From the NCBI GenBank assembly GCA_963082875.1, contig OY720097.1, positions 9,432,501 to 9,496,500 of the forward strand: 64,000 nt of DNA, read 5' to 3'. A program made the translations under genes and the position numbers. Positions 26,158 through 38,400 of this stretch are shown in pieces (the first letter of the stretch is position 1; each line of letters begins with the position of its first letter). Under the pieces are notes generated by a model that was given only the letters and a program-made list of their open reading frames with translations, was not told the DNA's origin and made no database searches. The stretch comes from Corella eumyota (taxonomy: Eukaryota; Chordata; Ascidiacea; Phlebobranchia; Corellidae).

Positions 26158-29100
26158 GATGATGGAGATGATGATGGAGAGAATAACGATAGAGATGATG
26201 AGGATGAGGAGGATGAGGAGGATGGGAAGGATGAGGTGGATAAGGAGGATGAGGAGGATGAGGAGGATGAGAAAGATGAGGAGAATGAGGAGGATGAGGA
26301 TAAGGAAGATGAGGAGGATGAAGAGGATAAGGAGGATGAGGAGGATGAGGAGGATGAAGAGGATGAGGAGGATGCGGTGGATGAGGAGGATGAAGAGGAT
26401 GAGGAAAATGAGGAGGATGAGGAGGATGAAGAAGATGAGGAGGATGAGGAAGATGAGGAGGATGAGGAGAATGTGGAGGATGAGGAGGATGAGGAGGATG
26501 AGGAGGATGAGGATGTTGAGGAGGATGAGGAGGACGAGGAGGATGAGAAGGATGAGGAGGATGAGGAAGATGAGGAAGATGAGGAAGCTGAGGAAGATGA
26601 GGAGGATGAGGAGGATGAAAAAGATGAGGAGGATGAGGAGGATGAGGAGAATGAGAAGGATGAGGAGGATGAGGAGGATGAAAAGGATAAGGAAGATGAG
26701 GAGGATGAAGAGGATGAGGATGAGAAGGATGAGGAGGATGAGGAAGATGAGGAGGATGAGGAGGATGAGGAGGATGAGGAGGATGAGGAAGATGAAGAGG
26801 ATGTGGAGGATGAGGAGGATGAGGAGGATGAGGAGGATGAGGAGGATAAGGAGGATGAGGAGCATGAGGGGGATGAGGAGGATAAGGAGGATAAGGAGGG
26901 TGAGGAGGGTGAGGAGGATGAGGAGGATGAGGAGGATGAGGAGGATGAGGAGGATAAGGAGGATGAGGAGGATGAGGAGAATGAGGAGGATGAGGAGGAT
27001 GAGGAGGATGAGGAGGATGAGGAGGATGAGGAGGATGAGGAGGATGAGGAGGATGAGGAGGATGAGGAGGACGAGGAGGATGAGGAGGATAAGGATGAAG
27101 ATTAAGACGAGGTTAAGGAGGTTAAGGAAGATGTGGAGGATAAGGAGGATGAGGAGGATGAGGAGGATGAGAAGGATGAGGAGGATGAGCAGGATGAAGA
27201 GGATGAGGAGGATGAGGAGGATGAGAAGGATGAGGAGGATGAGGAGGATGAAGAGCATGAGAAAGAAGATGAGGATGATGATGAGAATGATAAGGAGGAT
27301 GATAAGGAGGAGGAGGAGGTGGAGGAAGAAGAAGAGGAAGAAGAGGAGGAGGAGGATGAGAAAAAAGATGAGGATGAAGATGATGATGAGGATGATGATG
27401 AGGATGATAATGAGGATAATAATGATGATGAGGATGAGGATGAGGATGAAGATGAAGATGAGGATGAGGAGAATGAGGAGGTTGAAGAGGATGAGTAGGA
27501 TGAGGAGGATGAAGAGGAAGAGGAGGATGAGGAGGATGAGGAAGATGAGGAGGATGAGAAAGATGAGGAGAATGAGGGGGATGAAGAGGATGGGGAGGGG
27601 AGGAGAATGATGAGGATGATGATGAGGAGGATGATGAGGAGGAGGAGAAGGAAGATGAGGATGATGATGAGGATGATGATGAGGATGATAATGAGGATGA
27701 TGATGAGGATGAGGAGGATGAGGAGGTTGAGGAGGATGAAGAGGATGAGGAGGATGAGGAGGATGAGGAGAATGAGGAGGATGAGGAAGATGAGGAGGAT
27801 GAGGAGGATGAGGAGGATGAGGAAAATGAGGAGGATGAGGAGGATGAGGAGGAGGATGAGAATGAGGATGAGAAGGTTGAGGAGGATGAGAAGGATAAGG
27901 ATGAGGAGAATGAGGAGGATGAGGAGGATGAGGAGGATGAGGAAGATGAGGAAGATGAAGAGGATGAAGATGATGAGGAGGATGAGGAGGATGAGGAGGA
28001 TGAGGAGGATGAGGAAGATGAAGAGGATGTGGAGGATGAGGAGGATGAGGAGGATGAGGAGGATGAGGAGGATGAGGAGGATGAGGAGCATGAGGGGGAT
28101 GAGGAGGATAAGGAGGATAAGGAGCGTGAGGAGGGTGAGGAGGATGAGGTGGATGAGGAGGATGAGGAGGATGAGGAGGATGAGGAGGTTAAGGAGGATG
28201 AGGAGGATGAGGAGGATGAGGAGGATGGGAAGGATGAAAAAGATGAGGAGGATGAGGAGGATGAGGAGAATGAGGAGGATGAGGAGGATGAGGAAGATGA
28301 GGAGGATGAGAAGGATGAGGAGGATGAGGAGGATGAGGAGGATGAGGAGGATGAGGAGGATGAGGAGGACGAGGAGGATGAGGAGGATAAGGATGAAGAT
28401 TAAGACGAGGTTAAGGAGGTTAAGGAAGATGTGGAGGATGAGGAGGATGAGGAGGATGAGGAGGATGAGAAGGATGAGGAGGATGAGCAGGATGAGGAGG
28501 ATGAGGAGGATGAGGAGGATGAGAAGGATGAGGAGGATGAGGAGGATGAAGAGCATGAGAAAGAAGATGAGGATGATGATGAGGATGATGATAAGGATGA
28601 GGATGAGAATGAGGATGAGGAGGTTGAGGAGGATGAGGAGGATGAGGAGAATGAGGAGGATGAAGATGATGAGGATGATGATGATGATGATAAGGAGGAT
28701 GAGGAGGATGAGGAGGATGAGGAGCATGAGGAAGATGAGAAGGATGAGGAGAATGAGGAGGATGAGGAGGATGAGGAGGATGAGGAGGATGAGGAGGATG
28801 AGGATGAGGATGAGGAGGTTGAAAAGGATGTGGAAGATGAAGAAGATGAGGAGGATGAGGAGGATGAGAAAGATGAGGATGATGAGGATGATGAGGATGA
28901 TGAGGATGATGAGGATGATGAGGATGATGATGAGAAGGAGGAGGAGGAGGAGGAGGACGAGAAGGAGAAGGAGGAGGAGGAGAAGGAGGAGGATGAGGAT
29001 GATGATGAGGATGATGATGAGGATGAGGATGAGAATGATGATGAGGAGGTTGAGGAGGATAAGGAAGATGAAAAGGATGAGGAGGATGATGAGGATGATG

Positions 29101-30057
29101 AGGATGAAGATGAGGATGATGAGGAGGATGATGAGAAGGAGGAGGAAGAAGAGGATGAGGAGAAGGAGGAGAAGGAGGAGGAGAAGGAGGAGGATGAGGA
29201 TGATGATGAGGATGATGATGAGGATGAGGATGAGGATGAGGATGAGAATGAGGATGAGGAGGTTGAGGAGGATGAGGAGGATGAGGAGAATGAGCAGGAT
29301 GAAGATGATGAGGATGATGATGTGATGATAAGGAGGATAAGGAGGATGAGGAGGATGAGGAGGATGAGGAGGATGAGGAGGATGAGGAGCATGAGGAAGA
29401 TGAGGAGGATGAGAAGAATGAGGAGGATGAGGAGGATGAGGAGGATGAGGAGGATGAGGAGGATGAGGAGGATGAGGAGGAGGAGGATGAGGATGAGGAT
29501 GAGGAGGTTGAAAAGGATGTGGAGGATGAGGAGGATGAGGAGGATGAGGAGGATGAGAAAGATGAGGATGATGAGGATGATGAGGATGATGAGGATGATG
29601 AGGATGATGAGGATGATGAGGATGATGAGGATGATGATGAAGATGATGATGATAATGATGATGATGAGGATGATGATGATGATGAGAATGATGATAATGA
29701 TGATAATGATAATGATGACGATGATGACGATGGTGATGATGGTGATAATGGTGATGATGCTGATGATAATAATAATAATGATTTCTATATATCCATCTCA
29801 ATACCCATCTCCATTTTCATCTTCATCTCTATCTCTATCATCTACATCGTCATCTCTATTTCCATCATCTTCATCTCCATGTCTATCATCTCAATCATTT
29901 CCATCATTTCCTTCATCTTCATCATCTTAATAATCTTCATCATCTTCATCATCTACATTATCTACATCATCTCCATCATCTCTATCATCTCCATCATCTC
30001 CATCATCTCTATCATCTCCATCATCTCCATCATCTTTATCATCTCCATCATCTCCAT
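26158..30057 (+). repeat. Block 7 (hybrid): type B start, type A end
   Basis: The start has type B marks (GATGATGATGGAGAG, ATAGAGATGATGAGGATG) while the ATC arm has the type A word TCATCTACATCGTCATC. Inside, a B-like segment with the words GAAGATTAAGACGAGG and GAGGAGCATGAGG appears twice (near 27090 and 28390) before type A sequence takes over near 28580. This looks like a recombinant with an internal duplication. The strand switch is near 29780. Confidence 0.88.
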
Positions 30058-30908
30058 TAGCATATATTTGCAAACTTTAACTTTTGTCGATTTTGATTTT
30101 AAACCGTAAAATTGTAACCACGCATTGTAAGCTCTAGTTGACAACGTTTAAATTATTAATAACGTACGGTCTACGCGTAAAAAAACATAACTTGAAAACA
30201 GTTATTTATTGCTAATTTGTTGTTTTTACGCATAGACAATAAACATTAGCAATTTTTAACAATTGGCGAGTTGTATTAAAAACGCCCAAGCAGCAAATGT
30301 TAACAAATTTTAACCTTTGTCGATTTTAATTTTAAACCTTGAAAACCGTATCCACACATTGTAAGCTATATTTAACAACGTTTTAAAAAATTTCCATGTG
30401 CGTTCTACGCGTATGAAAACATAACTTGAAAACAGTTATTTATTGCTAATTTCTTGTATTTACGCATAGACAATAAACATTAGCAAATTTTTACAATTGG
30501 CGAGTTGTATTAAAAACGCCCAAGCAGCAAATATTATAAAATTTTAACTTTTGTGGATTTTAATTTTATCCATGAAAACCGTATCCACACATTGTAAGCT
30601 ATATTTGACAACGTTTAAATTAATTGCTATGTGCGTTCTACGCGAAAAAAAACATAACTCGGAAACAGTTAATTATTAGTAATATGTTGGTTTTACGCAC
30701 AGACAATTACTATTAGCTATTTTTAACAATTGGCAAGTTGTATTAAAAACTAATAAGCAGCACATGTTAGCAAATTTTAACCTTTACCGATTTAAAATTT
30801 AAACCGTATCAATTGTATCCACGCATTGTAAGCTCTATTTGACAAAGTTTAAAATAATTATTTTGTACGGTTTACGCGTAAGAAAATATAACTCGAAAAA
30901 CAGATAGT
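30058..30908 (+). repeat. Spacer 8: satellite monomers, A-following type
   Basis: Three full monomers and a partial one, with the AATAACG marker, consistent with the type A end of block 7. Confidence 0.9.
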
Positions 30909-33480
30909 GATGATGGAGATGATGATGGAAATAATAACGATAGAGATGATGAAGATGAGGAGGATGAGGAGGATGGGGAGGATGAGGTGGATAAGGAGGA
31001 TGAGGAGGATGAGGAGGATGAGAAAGATGAGGAGAATGAGGAGGATGAGGATAAGGAAGATGAGGAGGATGAAGAGGATGAGGAGGATGAGGAGGATGAG
31101 GAGGATGAAGAGGATGAGGAGGATGCGGTGGATGAGGAGGATGAAGAGGATGAGGAGGATGAGGAGGATGAGGAGGATGAAGAAGATGAGAAGGATGAGG
31201 AAGATGAGGAGGATGAGGAGAATGTGGAGGATGAGGAGGATGAGGAGGATGAGGAGGATGAGGAGGATGAGGAGGATGAGGATGTTGAGGAGGATGAGGA
31301 GAACGAGGAGGATGAGAAGGATGAGGAGGATGAGGAAGATGAGGAAGATGAGGAAGCTGAGGAAGATGAGGAGGATGAGGAGGATGAAAAAGATGAGGAG
31401 GATGAGGAGGATGAGGAGAATGAGAAGGATGAGGAGGATGAGAAGGATGAAGAGGATAAGGAAGATGAGGAGGATGAAGAGGATGAGGATGAGAAGGATG
31501 AGGAGGATGAGGAAGATGAGGAGGATGAGGAGGATGAGGAGGATGAGGAGGATGAGGAGGATGAGGAAGATGAAGAGGATGTGGAGGATGAGGAGAATGA
31601 GGAGGATGAGGAGGATGAGGAGGATGAGGAGGATGAGGAGCATGAGGGGGATGAGGGGGATAAGGAGGATAAGGAGGGTGAAGAGGGTGAGGAGGATGAG
31701 GAGGATGAGGAGGATGAGGAGGATGAGGAGGATAAGGAAGATGAGGAGGATGAGGAGGATGAGGAGGATGGGAAGGATGAGGAAGATGAGGAGGATGAGG
31801 AGGATGAGGAGAATGAGGAGGATGAGGAGGATGAGGAGGATGAGGAGGATGAGGAGGATAAGGAGGATGAGGAGGATGAGGAGGATGAGGAGGATGAGGA
31901 GGATGAGGAGGACGAGGATGATGAGGAGGATAAGGATGAAGATTAAGACGAGGTTAAGGAGGTTAAGGAAGATGTGGAGGATGAGGAGGATGAAGAGGAT
32001 GAGGAGGATGAGAAGGATGAGAAGGATGAGCAGGATGAGGAGGATGAGGAGGAGGAAGAGGAGGTGGAGGAAGAAGAAGAGGAAGAAGAGGAGGAGGAGG
32101 ATGAGAAAGAAGATGAGGATGAGGATGATGATGAGGATGATGATGAGGATGATAATGAGGATAATAATGATGATGAGGATGAGGATGAGGATGAAGATGA
32201 AGATGAGGATGAGGAGAATGAGGAGGTTGAAGAGGATGAGTAGGATGAGGAGGATGAAGAGGAAGAGGAGGATGAGGAGGATGAGGAAGATGAGGAGGAT
32301 GAGGAGGATGAAGAGGATGAGGAGGATGAGGAGGATGAGGAGAATGAGGAGGATGAGGAAGATGAGGAGGATGAGGAGGATGAGGAGGATGAGGAAAATG
32401 AGGAGGATGAGGAGGATGAGGAGGAGGATGAGAATGAGGATGAGAAGGTTGAGGAGGATGAGAAGGATAAGGATGAGGAGAATGAGGAGGATGAGGAGGA
32501 TGAGGAGGATAAGGAAAATGAGGAAGATGAAGAGGATGAAGATGATGAGGAGGATGAGGAGGATAAAGAGGATGAGGAGGATGAGGAGGAGGATGAAGAT
32601 GGGGATAAGGATGAGGAGGTTGAAGAGGATGAGGAAGATGAGGAGGATGAGGAGGATGAGGAGGATGAGGAGGATGAGGAGGATCAGAAGGATGAGGAGG
32701 ATGAGGAGGATGAGGAGGATGAAGAGGATGAGGAGGATGAGGAGGATGAGGAGGATGAGGAGGATGAGGAGCATGAGGAAGATGAGGAGGATGAGGAGAA
32801 TGAGGAGGATGAGGATGATGATGTGATGATAAGGAGGATGAAGAGGATGAGGAGGATGAGGAGGATGAGGAAGATGAGGAGCATGAGGAAGATGAGGAGG
32901 ATGAGGAGAATGAGGAGGATGAGGAGGATGAGGAGGATGAGGAGGATGAGGAGGATGAGGATGAGGATGAGGAGGTTGAAAAGGATGTGGAGGATGAGGA
33001 GGATGAGGAGGATGAGGAGGATGAGAAAGATGAGGATGATGAGGATGATGAGGATGATGAGGATGATGAGGATGATGATGAAGATGATGATGATAATGAT
33101 GATGATGAGGATGATGAGGATGATGAGAATGATGATAATGATGATAATGATAATGATGACGATGATGACGATGGTGATGATGGTGATAATGGTGATGATG
33201 CTGATGATAATAATAATAATGATTTCTATATATCCATCTCAATACCCATCTCCATTTTCATCTTCATCTCTTTCTCTATCATCTCCATCGTCATCTCTAT
33301 TTCCATCATCTTCATCTCCATGTCTATCATCTCAATCATTTCCATCATTTCCTTCATCTTCATCATCTTAATAATCTTCATCATCTTCATCATCTACATT
33401 ATCTACATCATCTCCATCATCTCCATCATCTCCATCATCTCCATCATCTCTATCATCTCCATCATCTCCATCATCTCCAT
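30909..33480 (+). repeat. Block 8 (type B): GAGGAT/GAT repeat with ATC arm
   Basis: Type B start and arm, close to block 2 in structure and length (2.6 kb). Both lack the GAGCATGAGAAAGAAGATG segment seen in blocks 4 and 6. The strand switch is near 33221. Confidence 0.9.
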
Positions 33481-34334
33481 TAGCATATATTTGCAAACTT
33501 TAACTTTTGTCGATTTTGATTTTAAACCGTAAAAATTGTAACCACGCATTGTAAGCTCTAGTTGACAACGTTTAAATTAATTATAATGTACGGTCTACGC
33601 GTAAAAAAACATAACTTGAAAACAGTTATTTATTGCTAATTTGTTGTTTTTACGCATAGACAATAAACATTAGCAATTTTTAACAAATTGGCGAGTTGTA
33701 TTAAAAACGCCCAAGCAGCAAATGTTAACAAATTTTAACCTTTGTCGATTTTAATTTTAAACCTTGAAAACCGTATCCACACATTGTAAGCTATATTTAA
33801 CAACGTTTTAAAAAATTTCCATGTGCGTTCTACGCGTATGAAAACATAACTTGAAAACAGTTATTTATTGCTAATTTGTTGTATTTACGCATAGACAATA
33901 AACATTAGCAAATTTTAACAATTGGCGAGTTGTATTAAAAACGCCCAAGCAGCAAATATTATAAAATTTTAACCTTTGTGGATTTTAATTTTAAACCATG
34001 AAAACCGTATCCACACATTGTAAGCTATATTTGACAACGTTTAAATTAATTGCTATGTGCGTTCTACGCGAAAAAAAACATAACTCTGAAACAGTTAATT
34101 ATCAGTAATATGTTGGTTTTACGCACAGACAATTACTATTAGCTATTTTTAACAATTGGCAAGTTGTATTAAAAACTAATAAGCAGCACATGTTAGCAAA
34201 TTTTAACCTTTACCGATTTAAAATTTAAACCGTATCAATTGTATCCACGCATTGTAAGCTCTATTTGACAAAGTTTAAAATAATTATTTTGTACGGTTTA
34301 CGCGTAAGAAAATATAACTCGAAAAACAGATAGT
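33481..34334 (+). repeat. Spacer 9: satellite monomers, B-following type
   Basis: Three full monomers and a partial one, with the TATAATG marker. This is the last copy of the 233-bp monomer in the window. Confidence 0.9.
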
Positions 34335-35437
34335 GATGATGGAGATAATAACAATAGAGATGAGGAGGATGAGGAGGATGGGGAGGATGAGGAGGATGAG
34401 AAGGATGAGGAGGATGAGGAGGATGAAAAGGATGAGGAAGATGAGGAAGATGAGGAGGATGAGGAGGATGAGGAGGATGAAGAGGATGAGAAGGATGAAG
34501 AGGATAAGGAAGATGAGGAGGATAAAGAGGATGAGGAGGATGAGGAGAATAAGGAGGATGAGGAGGATGAGGAGGATGAGGAGGATGCGGAGGATGAGGA
34601 GGATGAGGAGGATGAGGAGGATGAGGAGGATGAAGAGGATGAGGAAGATGAGGAGGATGAGGAAGATGAGGAGGATGAGGAGGATGTGGGGGATGAGGAA
34701 GATGAGGAGGATGAGGAGGATGAGGATGTTGAGGAGGATGAGGAGGATGAGGAGGATGAGAAAGATGAGGAGGATGAGGAAGATGAGGAAGATGAGGAGG
34801 CTGAGGAGGATGAGGAGGATGAGGAGGATGAGGAAGATGAAAAGGATGAGGAGGATGAGGAGGATGAGGAGGATGAAGAGGATGAGGAGGATGAGGAGGA
34901 TGAGGAGTATGAGGAGGATGAAGAAGATGAAGAGAATGCGGAGTATAAGGAAGATGAAGAGGATGAAGAAGATGAGGAGGATGAGGAGAATGAGGAGGAT
35001 GAGGAGGATGAGGAGGATGAGGAGGATTAGGAAGATAAGGAGGATGAGGAGGATGAGGAGGATGAGGAGGATGAGGAGGATGAGGAGGATGAGGAAGATA
35101 AGGAGGATGAGGAGGATGAGGAGGATGAGGAAGATGAGGATGAGGAAGATGAAGAGGATGAGGAAGATGAAAAGGATGAGGAAGATGTGGAGGATGAGGA
35201 GGATAAGGAAGATGAGGAGAATGAGGAGGATGAGAAGAGGATGAGGATAAGGAGATTGGAGAGGATGAGGAGGATGAAGAGGATGAGGAGGATGAGGAGA
35301 ATGATGAGGATGATGATGAAAAGGAGGATGATGAGGAGGATGATGAGGAGGAGAAAGAGGAGGAGGATGAGGATGAAGATGATGATGAGGATGATGATGA
35401 GGATGATGATGAGGATGATAATGAGGATAATGATGAG
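34335..35437 (+). repeat. Block 9 (type A, cut short)
   Basis: The start and first 1.1 kb follow blocks 1, 3 and 5. Near 35430 the repeat changes abruptly to the 11-bp GAGATGAGATG unit. No ATC arm or further spacer follows, so this is the right-hand edge of the composite satellite. Confidence 0.9.
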
Positions 35438-38400
35438 GAGAGATGGAGATGAGATGGAGATGAGATGGAGATGAGATGGAGATGAGATGGAGATGAGATG
35501 GAGATGAGATGGAGATGAGATGGAGATGAGATGGAGATGAGATGGAGATGAGATGGAGATGAGATGGAGATGAGATGGAGATGAGATGGAGATGAGATGG
35601 AGATGAGATGGAGATGAGATGGAGATGAGATGGAGATGAGATGGAGATGAGATGGAGATGAGATGGAGATGAGATGGAGATGAGATGGAGATGAGATGGA
35701 GATGAGATGGAGATGAGATGGAGATGAGATGGAGATGAGATGGAGATGAGATGGAGATGAGATGGAGATGAGATGGAGATGAGATGGAGATGAGATGGAG
35801 ATGAGATGGAGATGAGATGGAGATGAGATGGAGATGAGATGGAGATGAGATGGAGATGAGATGGAGATGAGATGGAGATGAGATGGAGATGAGATGGAGA
35901 TGAGATGGAGATGAGATGGAGATGAGATGGAGATGAGATGGAGATGAGATGGAGATGAGATGGAGATGAGATGGAGATGAGATGGAGATGAGATGGAGAT
36001 GAGATGGAGATGAGATGGAGATGAGATGGAGATGAGATGGAGATGAGATGGAGATGAGATGGAGATGAGATGGAGATGAGATGGAGATGAGATGGAGATG
36101 AGATGGAGATGAGATGGAGATGAGATGGAGATGAGATGGAGATGAGATGGAGATGAGATGGAGATGAGATGGAGATGAGATGGAGATGAGATGGAGATGA
36201 GATGGAGATGAGATGGAGATGAGATGGAGATGAGATGGAGATGAGATGGAGATGAGATGGAGATGAGATGGAGATGAGATGGAGATGAGATGGAGATGAG
36301 ATGGAGATGAGATGGAGATGAGATGGAGATGAGATGGAGATGAGATGGAGATGAGATGGAGATGAGATGGAGATGAGATGGAGATGAGATGGAGATGAGA
36401 TGGAGATGAGATGGAGATGAGATGGAGATGAGATGGAGATGAGATGGAGATGAGATGGAGATGAGATGGAGATGAGATGGAGATGAGATGGAGATGAGAT
36501 AGAGATGAGATGGAGATGAGATGGAGATGAGATGGAGATGAGATGGAGATGAGATGGAGATGAGATGGAGATGAGATGGAGATGAGATGGAGATGAGATG
36601 GAGATGAGATGGAGATGAGATGGAGATGAGATGGAGATGAGATGGAGATGAGATGGAGATGAGATGGAGATGAGATGGAGATGAGATGGAGATGAGATGG
36701 AGATGAGATGGAGATGAGATGGAGATGAGATGGAGATGAGATGGAGATGAGATGGAGATGAGATGGAGATGAGATGGAGATGAGATGGAGATGAGATGGA
36801 GATGAGATGGAGATGAGATGGAGATGAGATGGAGATGAGATGGAGATGAGATGGAGATGAGATGGAGATGAGATGGAGATGAGATGGAGATGAGATGGAG
36901 ATGAGATGGAGATGAGATGGAGATGAGATGGAGATGAGATGGAGATGAGATGGAGATGAGATGGAGATGAGATGGAGATGAGATGGAGATGAGATGGAGA
37001 TGAGATGGAGATGAGATGGAGATGAGATGGAGATGAGATGGAGATGAGATGGAGATGAGATGGAGATGAGATGGAGATGAGATGGAGATGAGATGGAGAT
37101 GAGATGGAGATGAGATGGAGATGAGATGGAGGAGATGAGATGGAGATGAGATGGAGATGAGATGGAGATGAGATGGAAATGGAGACGAGATGGAGACGAG
37201 ATGGAGATGAGATGGAGATGAGATGGAGATGAGATGGAGATGAGATGGAGATGAGATGGAGATGAGATGGAGATGAGATGGAGATGAGATGGAGATGAGA
37301 TGGAGATGAGATGGAGATGAGATGGAGATGAGATGGAGATGAGATGGAGATGAGAGGAGATAAGATGGAGATGAGATGGAGATGAGATGGAAATGGAGAC
37401 GAGATGGAGACGAGATGGAGATGAGATGGAGATGAGATGGAGATGAGATGGAGATGAGATGGAGATGAGATGGAGATGAGATGGAGATGAGATGGAGATG
37501 AGATGGATATGAGATGGAGATGAGATGGAGATGAGATGGAGATGAGATGGAGATGAGATGGAGATGAGATGGAGATGAGATGGAGATGAGATGGAGATGA
37601 GATGGAGATGAGATGGAGATGAGATGGAGATGAGATGGAGATGAGATGGAGATGAGATGGAGATGAGATGGAGATGAGATGGAGATGAGATGGAGATGAG
37701 ATGGAGATGAGATGGAGATGAGATGGAGATGAGATGGAGATGAGATGGAGATGAGATGGAGATGAGATGGAGATGAGATGGAGATGAGATGGAGATGAGA
37801 TGGAGATGAGATGGAGATGAGATGGAGATGAGATGGAGATGAGATGGAGATGAGATGGAGATGAGATGGAGATGAGATGGAGATGAGATGGAGATGAGAT
37901 GGAGATGAGATGGAGATGAGATGGAGATGAGATGGAGATGAGATGGAGATGAGATGGAGATGAGATGGAGATGAGATGGAGATGAGATGGAGATGAGATG
38001 GAGATGAGATGGAGATGAGATGGAGATGAGATGGAGATGAGATGGAGATGAGATGGAGATGAGATGGAGATGAGATGGAGATGAGATGGAGATGAGATGG
38101 AGATGAGATGGAGATGAGATGGAGATGAGATGGAGATGAGATGGAGATGAGATGGAGATGAGATGGAGATGAGATGGAGATGAGATGGAGATGAGATGGA
38201 GATGAGATGGAGATGAGATGGAGATGAGATGGAGATGAGATGGAGATGAGATGGAGATGAGATGGAGATGAGATGGAGATGAGATGGAGATGAGATGGAG
38301 ATGAGATGGAGATGAGATGGAGATGAGATGGAGATGAGATGGAGATGAGATGGAGATGAGATGGAGATGAGATGGAGATGAGATGGAGATGAGATGGAGA

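Larger units (their letters stand above)
1..35437. repeat. Giant composite satellite: 233-bp monomers with embedded GAT/GAGGAT blocks
   Basis: The array is built from an AT-rich monomer of about 233 bp, recognisable by recurring words such as TTGTCGATTTTAATTTTAAAC, TACGCGTA, GACAATAAACATTAGC and GGCGAGTTGTATTAAAAAC. Three full monomers and two half monomers separate successive simple-repeat blocks. Each block starts after CGAAAAACAGATAGT and ends before TAGCATATATTTGCAAAC. These are the two sides of one monomer whose middle 95-100 bp is missing, so the block sits inside every fourth monomer. Nine blocks are present and belong to two alternating types, A and B. The array touches the left window edge, so it probably extends further. 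It is non-coding. Confidence 0.93.

Noticed and set aside
1010-33371. Very long open frames in the satellite (His-Pro, Ile-Leu, Ser, Glu-Asp or Arg-Met rich, up to 1676 codons)
   Set aside because: A GAGGAT-type hexamer rarely makes stops in any frame. The same DNA is open in several frames on both strands, single frames switch composition midway, and insertions or losses between copies are not restricted to multiples of three. Shared starts and stops only reflect homologous copies.
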